This document shows positions 8,316 through 17,314 of a stretch of DNA of 64,000 nucleotides, one piece after another. The notes under the pieces were generated by a model, which searched no databases, was not told where the DNA came from, and saw only the letters and a list, made by a program, of their open reading frames with translations. Position numbers and translations under genes: made by a program. Source of the DNA: an uncultured Prevotellaceae bacterium (lineage in GTDB: Bacteria; Bacteroidota; Bacteroidia; Bacteroidales; Muribaculaceae); NCBI GenBank assembly GCA_947306175.1, contig CAMZFV010000004.1:62001-126000 (forward strand), given 5' to 3'. Each line of letters opens with the position of its first letter. Position 1 is the stretch's first letter.

Positions 8316-9320
8316 ATGACAGTAAATACCAAACAACGTATTCTGGGCTATGATGCACTCAAGGCCATTGCAGCATTCCTGGTGGTACTTTATCATGTGG
8401 GTATGGTGGACTTTGGCTATCAAGAGGGTGTCTATTATTACCCGACTTTAGTACAAGTGTTGTGGCTGTTATGCGCTTGCGGTGTACCATTATTTTTTAT
8501 GGTAAATGGTGCCCTAACCGTTAACCGTAAATATGATCTAAAGAAAACATTGACAAAATCCATACGGCTAGTATTGATTGGCTCCTTTTGGGCATTAGTG
8601 GTGATGTGTATTTTTGCATTTCGTGACCACCAGTTGTCTCCATTCAAGTTCGAATCCTTGGCCTATTATTGGTTCTTGTTTTCCTTAGCGTTGGTATATG
8701 TGATTAATTACATACTCGCTCGTTTGCCTCATTGGTGTAAGTGTGTTGTGGTAGTTCTGTTACTTCTTTATCCTTTTACCTACAATCTTATTTGGGATAT
8801 CATGAAGTTCTATAATCAGAATGCTCCTTTCATGACATGGAGAAGTGGTCTCTTCACATTGTATGGCGTAGTATATTTATATGCTGGGGACTATCTCAGA
8901 CAGAACAATTATAAAAAATGGATTCCACTTGTTTGTACTCTTTTGGGCTTTTTTTTGTTGTCCATTGAGGTAATTGCTGTAGTTAATTATACCCATGTTC
9001 AATTTGAAGGTGGCAATTTCTGTTTCCCAACTTTTGGCGCATTGTTGTTGTCTGTGGCTATCTTCCTATTGGTCAAGGAATGGAATACCTCAAACATGAT
9101 GTTAAAGAGATTTGTTACATTTTTGGGTAATAATGCTTTAGGGATCTACATATTACATCATATTTTAATGATAACAGTAGGAGCATTTTTCCCGTTTATC
9201 TATGAAAGTTTTGTGCACCCGGTAATGGCATTGATCATTGCATCGGTCTATACCGTAGCGTCTGCTGCTCTTTCGCAGTTGATTCTCCAATCTCGTCTTG
9301 CTTTTTTATTGAAACTGTAA
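8316..9320 (+). CDS. Membrane acyltransferase, acyltransferase 3 family
   Basis: A 334-residue polytopic membrane protein of the acyltransferase 3 family (OafA/WcaH-type). The N-terminus has the hallmark ILGYDALKAIAAFLVVLYH, with the catalytic-type histidine in helix 1, followed by about ten hydrophobic helices. Such proteins O-acylate sugars of lipid-linked or exported glycans. The ATG at 8316 is preferred because an upstream in-frame start (8271) would overlap the preceding glycosyltransferase and adds residues not typical of the family. Confidence 0.88.
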   Translation: MTVNTKQRILGYDALKAIAAFLVVLYHVGMVDFGYQEGVYYYPTLVQVLWLLCACGVPLFFMVNGALTVNRKYDLKKTLTKSIRLVLIGSFWALVVMCIFAFRDHQLSPFKFESLAYYWFLFSLALVYVINYILARLPHWCKCVVVVLLLLYPFTYNLIWDIMKFYNQNAPFMTWRSGLFTLYGVVYLYAGDYLRQNNYKKWIPLVCTLLGFFLLSIEVIAVVNYTHVQFEGGNFCFPTFGALLLSVAIFLLVKEWNTSNMMLKRFVTFLGNNALGIYILHHILMITVGAFFPFIYESFVHPVMALIIASVYTVASAALSQLILQSRLAFLLKL

Positions 9321-9362
9321 TAATCAGACTTTGGTCAGGCATTATTAATACATTGTTAAAGA

Positions 9363-10541
9363 ATGGAACCTATTGAGTTTATCGCACCATATTATGTAAG
9401 TACCGCATATTACATCTTTTTCCTTTTCGTATGTTGGGGAACAACGCTGTATTATATAGGGTCCGGTCAACAGAAGATCCTTCATGCAGAAAGCTCTCCA
9501 ATTCAGGGCGCCGCAATTCTCCTTACGATTTATGTTACCTATTTTCTTGGGATGAGACAAGTCTCTACAGATTTTGGTGATATGTATAATTATTTTAATA
9601 CCTATCGTGCAACTGGTACCGAGTTCTCCCCGTTTAGCTTGAAAAGAGAATGGCTTTGGGACAATCTCTTTGCCACGTGCAGGTTAATGCATTTGAATCC
9701 ATATGAGTTCTTTTTAGTGGTTGAAATTGTGTATTTTGGAGGAATGTTATTGTGCGCTTGGCTCCTGATGAGAAAAAACCTTTGGATTGCGATGCTGTTT
9801 TTTTTCTTGGCGTTGCAGACTTTTACATTTGGCACCAATGGCATCAGAAATGGGATGGCCTGTAGTATTGAGATTGTCGCTTTATGCCTGCTTTTTGAAG
9901 GTGGAGTGAAGCGGATTATTGCCTTTTTTATAATGATTATGGCGATGGGTGTACATCGCTCTACTATGTTGCCTTCTGCTGCGGCTGTCTCAACAATTTA
10001 TGTACTTAAAGATACTAAAAACACACTTCGTTTCTGGTTCGCCTCTATTGCAATTTCATTGGTTGCGGGCCCGGCAGTTACCAATTTCTTTGCATCATTG
10101 GGCTTTGATGACCGCATGTCTAACTATGCTGTCGACGCCAGTGAGATGGCTTCTGGTTCTTTCTCAAGTACTGGATTCCGATGGGATTTTTTGCTCTATA
10201 GTGCATTTCCAGTCGCAATGATTTGGTATGTGACCCGATTTAGGCGATTCAATGATATGGCATACGTATTGTTTGCTAACGTATATTTGCTTTGCAATGC
10301 ATTTTGGATTATGGTTATCCGCTCTTCGTTCTCTAATCGATTTGCTTATCTTTCTTGGTTTATTTATCCAGTTGTTATGGCTATGCCGTTGCTCAGAATG
10401 AATTTGTGGAAAGACCAAGACCGAAGAACTGCAATTATTCTGTTCTTTTATACAGGATTTACTTTCTTCATGTTCTTCGTTTACTATTTCGGCACAACAG
10501 GGTTTAAGGGCTTTGACCAGTATTGGTGGAGGAGAGGATAA
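9363..10541 (+). CDS. EpsG-family O-antigen/exopolysaccharide polymerase-like membrane protein
   Basis: 392 residues with about ten membrane segments (for example TAYYIFFLFVCWGTTLYYIG and LWIAMLFFFLALQTF) and the EpsG-family feature GMRQVSTDFGDMYNYFNTY in the first periplasmic region. EpsG/Wzy-like proteins join lipid-linked repeat units at the outer face of the inner membrane. It is the only polymerase candidate in the locus. The function is assigned by family resemblance and topology. Confidence 0.78.
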   Translation: MEPIEFIAPYYVSTAYYIFFLFVCWGTTLYYIGSGQQKILHAESSPIQGAAILLTIYVTYFLGMRQVSTDFGDMYNYFNTYRATGTEFSPFSLKREWLWDNLFATCRLMHLNPYEFFLVVEIVYFGGMLLCAWLLMRKNLWIAMLFFFLALQTFTFGTNGIRNGMACSIEIVALCLLFEGGVKRIIAFFIMIMAMGVHRSTMLPSAAAVSTIYVLKDTKNTLRFWFASIAISLVAGPAVTNFFASLGFDDRMSNYAVDASEMASGSFSSTGFRWDFLLYSAFPVAMIWYVTRFRRFNDMAYVLFANVYLLCNAFWIMVIRSSFSNRFAYLSWFIYPVVMAMPLLRMNLWKDQDRRTAIILFFYTGFTFFMFFVYYFGTTGFKGFDQYWWRRG

Positions 10542-10579
10542 TAGATTCGTGGCTTCAGATTGATTGTAATAGTAGTTGT

Positions 10580-11662
10580 ATGAGGATTCTTCACGTGATT
10601 ACATCGCTATATACTGGTGGGGCAGAGCGCTTGATGGTTGACTTGTTACCTTTGCTTAAAGAGAATGGCAACAATCAGGTTGACTTACTACTCATCAATG
10701 GAGTCGAGACTTTATTTAAAAGGAAAATTGAGCAGAATGGAGTAAAGGTCTTCTCGCTTTCTTCTACCAATGATGTTTATAACCCGAAGAATATCGTAAG
10801 GATGAGGCCCTATTTGAAACAATACGATATCATTCATGCCCATAATACGGCATGCCAATTGTTTGTGCCTATTGCGTCGTTGTTCTCCTCTGCTCATCCA
10901 ATACTAGTGACCACTGAGCATAATGCTAACAATAGGAGACGCTCTCGAGGATGGCTGAAGCCTCTTGACCGTTGGATGTATAGCCGTTATAAGGCTATTG
11001 TGTGTATTGCTGATAAAACCCGTCAGAATCTTGAGAATTATATTGGGAAACAAGAAAAAATCCACACGATTTACAACGGCGTTGACGTTCGTAGTTTTGT
11101 TAGACCGATCAAGGATATTTCGTCAAATGTCGAGTATGTGTTAACGATGGTATCGGCTTTTCGTGTTCAGAAAGATCACGAAACGCTGATGAGGGCAATG
11201 ACACATCTGCCAACAAATTATCGTCTTCAATTTGTCGGTGATGGAGAAAAGATTGACCGAGAGCGTTTGCATACATATTGCAATAGTCTGGGTATCAAAG
11301 ATCGTGTGACTTTCATGGGGGTGCGACAAGACGTCCCAGATATATTGGAGCAGAGTGATTTTGTCATTCTCTCGTCTCATTGGGAGGGTTTGTCTTTGTC
11401 AAGTATTGAAGGGATGGCTTCTGGACGACCGTTTATTGCAAGTGATGTTGACGGCTTAAGGGAAATTGTCGGTGGAGCTGGTGTGCTCTTCGAACATGGC
11501 AATGACGTTGAGCTCGCCAATATCATTCAGCGCTTGAGTGCGGATCCTAATGAATATAAAAATGTCGCAATACGCTGTCAAGAAAAGGCCCGTCAATATG
11601 ATATCAAGCTCATGGCAAAGAATTATCATGAATTATACCAGAAATTGACAACACCTAATTAA
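10580..11662 (+). CDS. Glycosyltransferase family 4 (tandem copy 1)
   Basis: A 360-residue GT-B transferase beginning MRILHVITSLYTGGAERLM, where GGAER is the acceptor-side glycine-rich loop, with the donor-binding E-x7-E region near residues 265-290 (SSHWEGLSLSSIEGMA). The open frame extends upstream to 10523 into the polymerase gene; the ATG at 10580 matches the family start and the paralogue downstream. It is highly similar throughout to the next gene, including a block at 11372-11449 nearly identical at DNA level. Confidence 0.92.
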   Translation: MRILHVITSLYTGGAERLMVDLLPLLKENGNNQVDLLLINGVETLFKRKIEQNGVKVFSLSSTNDVYNPKNIVRMRPYLKQYDIIHAHNTACQLFVPIASLFSSAHPILVTTEHNANNRRRSRGWLKPLDRWMYSRYKAIVCIADKTRQNLENYIGKQEKIHTIYNGVDVRSFVRPIKDISSNVEYVLTMVSAFRVQKDHETLMRAMTHLPTNYRLQFVGDGEKIDRERLHTYCNSLGIKDRVTFMGVRQDVPDILEQSDFVILSSHWEGLSLSSIEGMASGRPFIASDVDGLREIVGGAGVLFEHGNDVELANIIQRLSADPNEYKNVAIRCQEKARQYDIKLMAKNYHELYQKLTTPN

Positions 11663-11672
11663 TTCTATATTA

Positions 11673-12761
11673 ATGAAATTATTACATGTAATAACAATGC
11701 TCGATGTTGGCGGCGCAGAGAGACTTTTGGTTGACCTGTTACCGTTATTACGTGATAAAGGACACCAAGTTGATCTGTTATTGTTTAATGGTGTTGATAC
11801 GATACTAAAAGATAACCTCACACAAAAAGGCATATCAATTTTTGAGTTATCTCATGGTTGTGATGTCAAGAATTATTATAGGGAAGTATATGATCCGCGC
11901 CATATATTTAGGCTAAGAAAATTTATGTCGGGATATGATATCATCCACACACATAATTCAATTTGTCAGCTATATGTGGCAATGGCGCATTGTCTGAATC
12001 GCTCACAAACACCATTGGTCACCACGGAGCATAGCTCTAATAATCGACGTCGCTCTAAAAGGTGGTACAAGCCAATTGATAAATGGATGTACAATCAATA
12101 TGCATCAGTCATTTGTATCGCAGATGGAACCCGATCGAATTTGGAGTCTTATATCGGGAAGAAACAGAACATATGTACGATTAATAATGGAGTTGATGTT
12201 CAACGTTTTATAAAACCAATCAAGGACATTACAAAACAGACTGGATTCACAGTAACAATGGTCGCTGGGTTGAGGGCGGAAAAAGATCATGAAACTTTAA
12301 TTAAAGCGATGTCTTTGCTACCATCCAATTACCATTTACAGCTAGTTGGTGATGGGGTGAGAGACCAAGAACTGAAAGATTTCACGCAACAACAACACCT
12401 TTCTGAAAGAGTGACTTTTACAGGCCCCCGACTTGATGTTCCGGAATTGTTAGAAAAGAGCGACATCGTCGTTCTTTCGTCTCATTGGGAGGGCTTGTCT
12501 TTGTCAAGTATAGAAGGTATGGCTTCGGGAAGGCCCTTTATTGCAAGTGATGTGGAGGGACTCCGTGAAATAATCGGTGGTGCTGGCATATTGTTCCCCC
12601 ATGGTGACGAAAGAAAACTTGCTAATAAAATCCAGTGGCTATGCGAACATCCCGATGATTATCGAGAAGTTGCCCAGCGATGTCAAACTCGCGCTCAGCA
12701 ATACGATATCTCAATAATGGCAGAAAAGTATTGTAATTTGTATGAATCATTAGCAAATTAA
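11673..12761 (+). CDS. Glycosyltransferase family 4 (tandem copy 2)
   Basis: A 362-residue paralogue of the preceding gene with the same architecture: KLLHVITMLDVGGAERLL at the N-terminus and the conserved donor-site block at 12477-12554. It starts 10 nt after copy 1. The two probably arose by tandem duplication and add related sugars or linkages. Base composition is AT-rich compared with the later part of the locus. Confidence 0.92.
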   Translation: MKLLHVITMLDVGGAERLLVDLLPLLRDKGHQVDLLLFNGVDTILKDNLTQKGISIFELSHGCDVKNYYREVYDPRHIFRLRKFMSGYDIIHTHNSICQLYVAMAHCLNRSQTPLVTTEHSSNNRRRSKRWYKPIDKWMYNQYASVICIADGTRSNLESYIGKKQNICTINNGVDVQRFIKPIKDITKQTGFTVTMVAGLRAEKDHETLIKAMSLLPSNYHLQLVGDGVRDQELKDFTQQQHLSERVTFTGPRLDVPELLEKSDIVVLSSHWEGLSLSSIEGMASGRPFIASDVEGLREIIGGAGILFPHGDERKLANKIQWLCEHPDDYREVAQRCQTRAQQYDISIMAEKYCNLYESLAN

Positions 12762-12799
12762 ATTTGTTTATTGTATTATTTCACAAAAAAGATGCTTTT

Positions 12800-13699
12800 A
12801 TGGCAACATTGACTGTTTTCACACCAGCATATAATCGGGCCGATACTCTGAAAAGGACTTATGAGAGTTTGTGCAGGCAAACATGTAAGGACTTTTGTTG
12901 GTTGATAATTGATGATGGCTCAACAGATAATACTCGTCAGGTAGTTGAGGAGTGGATAAAAGATGGGTTGATACCTATTCGCTATATTTATCAACAAAAC
13001 CAAGGCATGCACGGTGCCCATAACACGGCTTACAGAAATATCGACACGTTGTTAAATGTTTGTATCGATAGTGACGATTATATGCCGGATGATGCTGTTG
13101 AACGAATACTGACATGTTGGCATGGGCAACAACAAGATGAACATATTGCTGGAATTATCGGTCTAGATATAACTGCCGATGGGATTGTGATAGGAACTAA
13201 GTTCCCACAATATATGAATAAAACAACTGTTTGTGGCTTTTATGAGGCAGGAGGTAAAGGAGATAAGAAACTTGTTTATCGGACGGATGTTATTACTCGG
13301 TATCCAGAGTATCCGATTTTTGAGGGAGAGAAATATGTGGGTTTAGCTTATAAATATATGCTCATTGATCAGGATTATGAAATGATAACACTTAATCATC
13401 CGTTGGTTGTCGTGGAATACCAGCCTGATGGTTCGAGTTATAATATGTATAAGCAATATTGGAAAAACCCTCGAGGATTTGCCTTTTTTAGAAAGACTGA
13501 GATGCAAACAGCCAAATCGCTAATTCGCAAATTGATGGTTTGCACACATTATGTCTCAAGTAGCATTATAAGTCATAATTGGCATTTTGTTCAAGAGAGT
13601 CCTAAAAAATTGCTTACTATTTTATGTATTCCTAGTGGAATCGCCTTATACTACTTGATTCGGTTTAAAGTGAAGAAAAACGTTAAGATGAGGATATAG
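12800..13699 (+). CDS. Glycosyltransferase family 2
   Basis: A 299-residue GT-A enzyme: ATLTVFTPAYNRADTLKRTY, IDDGSTDNT and the metal-binding CIDSDDYM. The start at 12800 is chosen over an in-frame upstream ATG at 12764 because the family N-terminus begins there. A hydrophobic stretch near the C-terminus (LLTILCIPSGIALYYLIRF) may anchor it to the membrane. The coding sequence is markedly AT-rich: one 60-nt line at 13441 is 32 percent G+C. Confidence 0.9.
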   Translation: MATLTVFTPAYNRADTLKRTYESLCRQTCKDFCWLIIDDGSTDNTRQVVEEWIKDGLIPIRYIYQQNQGMHGAHNTAYRNIDTLLNVCIDSDDYMPDDAVERILTCWHGQQQDEHIAGIIGLDITADGIVIGTKFPQYMNKTTVCGFYEAGGKGDKKLVYRTDVITRYPEYPIFEGEKYVGLAYKYMLIDQDYEMITLNHPLVVVEYQPDGSSYNMYKQYWKNPRGFAFFRKTEMQTAKSLIRKLMVCTHYVSSSIISHNWHFVQESPKKLLTILCIPSGIALYYLIRFKVKKNVKMRI

Positions 13700-13707
13700 G
13701 CGTTATT

Positions 13708-14277
13708 ATGGGACTGTTCTTTAATAAAACATTACAAGACGATTTATATCGATACGAAGGAGACAGAAGCAGATACTTCAAAACGAAGTTGAAGTATGTG
13801 TTTTGTGTCCCTGGTTTCACCTATGTCTTTTTCTTTCGCTTGGCTTCACAATCGCGAAATAAGTTGACTCGTGCTTTTTGGAACATATGCCTGCATATTA
13901 CAAAAGTCATCACTCATATTCAGATTCCGGCCACTACGAAAATCGGTCGAGGCTTCCGTATTGTTCATTTTGGGCACATTGTCGTAAATCCAAATGCCAT
14001 CATCGGTAGGAACTTCAATATTTATCAGGGATGTCTTATAGGAAATGCGCAAGGCAAACGTACTGGGGCCCCGGTTATTGGTGACAATGTGTGCATGAAT
14101 GCTAATTCTATCGTCATAGGAAATGCTAAAATTGGTAATAATGTACTGATAGCTCCAGGTGCTTTTGTGAATTTTGATGTTCCCGACAATTCAATAGTGA
14201 TAGGCAACCCTGGTCAGATTATTCAACGGGATAGTTCTCCAACAGCAAAATACATTGTTTATCCGATCATAGACTAA
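13708..14277 (+). CDS. Left-handed beta-helix acyltransferase, serine O-acetyltransferase-like
   Basis: 189 residues. The N-terminal helical part (YVFFFRLASQSRNKL) resembles CysE/WbbJ-type acetyltransferases in polysaccharide loci. Hexapeptide repeats follow (IPATTKIGRGFRIVHFGHIV, IIGRNFNIYQGCLIG, IGNNVLIAPGAFVNFDVP) and IVIGNPGQII closes the helix. It probably O-acetylates a sugar from acetyl-CoA; true serine acetyltransferase activity is unlikely in this context. Confidence 0.85.
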   Translation: MGLFFNKTLQDDLYRYEGDRSRYFKTKLKYVFCVPGFTYVFFFRLASQSRNKLTRAFWNICLHITKVITHIQIPATTKIGRGFRIVHFGHIVVNPNAIIGRNFNIYQGCLIGNAQGKRTGAPVIGDNVCMNANSIVIGNAKIGNNVLIAPGAFVNFDVPDNSIVIGNPGQIIQRDSSPTAKYIVYPIID

Positions 14278-14326
14278 TTGCACTTTTATAGCAGAAACGC
14301 TATTTAGGCATTGTTATCAGTCTGAT

Positions 14327-15445
14327 ATGAAAAAGATTTTTCGGGTTTCCACTGTTCCACAGTCGTTGAATACTTTTTGTCGCGGGATTTTGAAGGAGTT
14401 GTCGCGCGAATATGAGGTTGTGGCAATTTCCTCTCCTGGCGAGGCGCTTGACGAGGTGGGTGCCCGAGAGGGAGTAAGGACCATCGCTGTGCCTATGGCG
14501 CGTCACATTTCGCTCGTCAGCGATTTGCGATCCTTGTGGCGCATGTGGAGGGTGATGAGACGTGAGCGTCCTGATATGATTCACTCGATGACGCCTAAGG
14601 CCGGACTCATCAGCATGATGGCTGGTTGGCTGGCAGGAGTTCCTGTTCGGGTTCACACATTCACTGGCTTGGTCTGGCCAACGGCAACAGGATTTAAGCG
14701 CCGTGTCCTGATGGCAACCGACTGGATCACATGTGCCTGTGCGACACACATCATTCCCGAGGGAGAGGGTGTGAAAAGTGACTTGCTGAACCATCATATC
14801 ACCACTAAGCCAATCAAGGTGCTGGGACATGGAAATGTTCGTGGTATTGACTTGGAACGTTACAATCCCGATGACTTTAACAGTGGCCAGCGTGGCGGAT
14901 TTACATTTGTTTTTGTTGGGCGCATTGTCCGTGACAAGGGAATTAATGAGTTGGTCAAGGCCTTTGACCGCCTGCATGCCGAACATAATGATACACGTTT
15001 AATTCTGGTAGGCCCCCGAGAAGACCATTTGGATCCTGTATTGCCCGAGACGTTAAAACGCATTGACATGGGTGATGGTATCGAGGCTGTTGGCCGTCAG
15101 AGTGACGTCAGACCGTTTTATGCTCAGGCGGATGCGCTCGTTTTCCCGAGTTATCGCGAAGGTTTTCCCAATGTGGTGATTGAGGCGGGAGCATTTGGGT
15201 TGCCTAGCATCGTGACCGACATCAATGGTTCCCGTGAGATTATCATCAATGGGCAAAATGGGGTAATCATTCCCCCGCGTGACGATGAAGCTCTTTATCA
15301 AGCCATGAAACGCTTTGTGGAAAACCCCGACGAAGTCAAGGCGATGGCCGCTAATGCCCGACCTCTTATTGCGTCACGCTACGAGCAAGGTTATGTCTGC
15401 CAGTGCCTCTATGATTTTTATCATGAGATTTTAAACAAAAATTAA
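14327..15445 (+). CDS. Glycosyltransferase family 4, PglA/CapJ-like
   Basis: A 372-residue GT-B transferase starting MKKIFRVSTVPQSLNTFCRG, with an acceptor region HSMTPKAGLISMMAGWLAGV and donor-site motif FPSYREGFPNVVIEAGAFGLP. It resembles transferases adding the second sugar to a diacetamido- or N-acetyl-sugar undecaprenyl diphosphate. It directly precedes the initiating transferase gene, fitting that step. G+C content rises from this gene on. Confidence 0.88.
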   Translation: MKKIFRVSTVPQSLNTFCRGILKELSREYEVVAISSPGEALDEVGAREGVRTIAVPMARHISLVSDLRSLWRMWRVMRRERPDMIHSMTPKAGLISMMAGWLAGVPVRVHTFTGLVWPTATGFKRRVLMATDWITCACATHIIPEGEGVKSDLLNHHITTKPIKVLGHGNVRGIDLERYNPDDFNSGQRGGFTFVFVGRIVRDKGINELVKAFDRLHAEHNDTRLILVGPREDHLDPVLPETLKRIDMGDGIEAVGRQSDVRPFYAQADALVFPSYREGFPNVVIEAGAFGLPSIVTDINGSREIIINGQNGVIIPPRDDEALYQAMKRFVENPDEVKAMAANARPLIASRYEQGYVCQCLYDFYHEILNKN

Positions 15446-15446
15446 T

Positions 15447-16064
15447 GTGAAAGGTATTTACAGGAACTACATCAAGAGAGCGCTGGGATTCGTCATCTCT
15501 CTTGTGGCTATAGTATGTTTGTCGCCCCTGTTATTGGTGGTGACTATTTGGTTACACTTTGCCAACAAGGGCGCTGGTGCATTCTTTTTGCAGGATCGAC
15601 CAGGCAAGGACGGCAAGATTTTCAAGATCGTCAAGTATAAGACGATGACCGACGAGCGGGATGCTGATGGAAAGTTGTTGCCCGACTCGAAGCGCTTGAC
15701 AAGGGTAGGGCGGTTTGTGCGCTCGACCAGCATTGATGAGTTACCGCAATTGTTTAATGTACTTAAGGGCGATATGGCCATCATAGGCCCTCGTCCCTTG
15801 TTGGTGCAGTATCTGCCTCTTTATTCTAAAGAACAGGCCCGCCGTCATGAGGTCCGTCCTGGCATAACTGGATGGGCCCAATGTCATGGACGCAACACGC
15901 TGTCATGGAACGAGAAATTCAGTCTGGATGTATGGTATGTTGACCACTGCAGTTTCATGACAGATTTACAGGTGATTTTCACCACTATTAAAAAAGTGAT
16001 TGTCAGGGATGGCATTTCCCAAGACGGTCAAGCAACAATGGAAGAATTTAACGGAAATAACTAA
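15447..16064 (+). CDS. Initiating phosphoglycosyl transferase, PglC/WcaJ-C-terminal type
   Basis: 205 residues. One membrane-embedded helix (ALGFVISLVAIVCLSPLLLVV) precedes the catalytic domain with DRPGKDGKIFKIVKYKTM, STSIDELPQLFNVLKGDM, IIGPRP and RPGITGWAQ, the full set of monotopic phosphoglycosyl transferase motifs. It transfers a sugar phosphate from a UDP-sugar to undecaprenyl phosphate, starting repeat-unit assembly. The start is GTG at 15447, just beyond the preceding TAA. The stop overlaps the start of the acetyltransferase fusion at 16064. Confidence 0.93.
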   Translation: MKGIYRNYIKRALGFVISLVAIVCLSPLLLVVTIWLHFANKGAGAFFLQDRPGKDGKIFKIVKYKTMTDERDADGKLLPDSKRLTRVGRFVRSTSIDELPQLFNVLKGDMAIIGPRPLLVQYLPLYSKEQARRHEVRPGITGWAQCHGRNTLSWNEKFSLDVWYVDHCSFMTDLQVIFTTIKKVIVRDGISQDGQATMEEFNGNN

Positions 16065-17308
16065 TGTATCTTTACGGAGCAAGCGGACACGCTAAAGTCA
16101 TCATTGACATGTTGAATGCGTCAAAAATCAAGGTTGACGCTTTGTTTGACGATGATTTATCAATCAATGAATTGATGAATATCCCAGTGAGGCACGATTG
16201 GGAGAATGAAACTCCTGTGATTATCAGTATCGGTAATAATTTCACACGCAAGCAGATCGCTGATAAACTGCAGTGTGAATACGGAACTGCTATTCACCCG
16301 TCTTCAGTAATCTCACCTTTCGCCACAGTTGGCGAAGGCACTGTAATCATGCAGGGGACGATTATTCAGAGTTCTGCTCGCATTGGGAGGCATTGCATTA
16401 TCAACACTGGCGCATCAATCGACCATGAATGTATAGTAGAAGATTTTGCCCACGTCTCGCCCAAGGCCACCCTGTGTGGTAATGTCTCGGTGGGAGAAGG
16501 TGCGTGGATTGGTGCCGCGGCAGTTGTCGTGCCTGGTGTGAAAATTGGACGATGGAGTGTAGTGGGCGCTGGTAGTGTGGTCGTCAGTGACATTCCTGAT
16601 GGTGTTATCGCTTATGGTAACCCGTGCAGGGTGAGATGTGTCCATAACGTAATCAATCCCAAACGCATTGCCATTTATGGCGCGGGAGGTTTGGGACGCG
16701 AAGTGGCAGGCGGCATCCAGCGCATCAATCGCGCAGGCTTGGGCAATTGGGAACTAGTCGGTTTTTATGATGATGGTAAACCTAAAGGTTTTAAAGTTTC
16801 TCATTTGGGTGAGGTGCTTGGAGGTATGGAAGATTTGAATGCGGTTGATAAGCCGTTGGCTTTGGCTATTGCTGTGGGCACCCCAACTTCCCGACGGGTG
16901 ATACATGACCGCATCACAAATCCCAATATCAGTTTCCCTAACCTGATTTCTCCTTCATTTAGGGTACTTGACCCGTCAACCTTTAAAATTGGAGAAGGTA
17001 ATATCATTCAAGACAACTGCAGCGTGACTTGCGATGTGGAAATCGGCAGCTACAACGTACTTAACGGCTCTAATGTTCTGGGTCATGACGTGATTGTAGG
17101 TGACTTCAATGTGATGATGCCAGGTGTACGCCTCTCTGGTGAAGTGAAAGTCGGCAATGGCAATCTCTTGGGTGTCGATAGCGTCATTCTCCAGCGGGTT
17201 AAAGTGGGTGACAATGTGACTCTGGGCGCTGGAAGTGTGTTGATGACAAAGCCTAAGGACGGTTTCACTTATATCGGTGTGCCGGCCAAGAAATTTGATT
17301 ATGAATAA
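16064..17308 (+). CDS. Tandem fusion of two PglD-type NDP-sugar acyltransferases
   Basis: 414 residues built of two complete PglD-like units. Unit 1 (about 1-200): Rossmann-like MYLYGASGHAKVIIDML, then hexapeptide beta-helix (GTIIQSSARIGRHCIINTGA, DHECIVEDFAHVSP) ending in IAYGNPCRV. Unit 2 (about 205-414) restarts with RIAIYGAGGLGREVAGGIQR, followed by EGNIIQDNCSVTCDVEIGSY and TYIGVPAKKFDY. PglD acetylates the 4-amino group of UDP-4-amino-sugars. Unit 2 closely resembles the separate gene at 24171-24815. The fusion may acylate two positions or two different amino sugars. Confidence 0.88.
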   Translation: MYLYGASGHAKVIIDMLNASKIKVDALFDDDLSINELMNIPVRHDWENETPVIISIGNNFTRKQIADKLQCEYGTAIHPSSVISPFATVGEGTVIMQGTIIQSSARIGRHCIINTGASIDHECIVEDFAHVSPKATLCGNVSVGEGAWIGAAAVVVPGVKIGRWSVVGAGSVVVSDIPDGVIAYGNPCRVRCVHNVINPKRIAIYGAGGLGREVAGGIQRINRAGLGNWELVGFYDDGKPKGFKVSHLGEVLGGMEDLNAVDKPLALAIAVGTPTSRRVIHDRITNPNISFPNLISPSFRVLDPSTFKIGEGNIIQDNCSVTCDVEIGSYNVLNGSNVLGHDVIVGDFNVMMPGVRLSGEVKVGNGNLLGVDSVILQRVKVGDNVTLGAGSVLMTKPKDGFTYIGVPAKKFDYE

Positions 17309-17314
17309 TTGATT

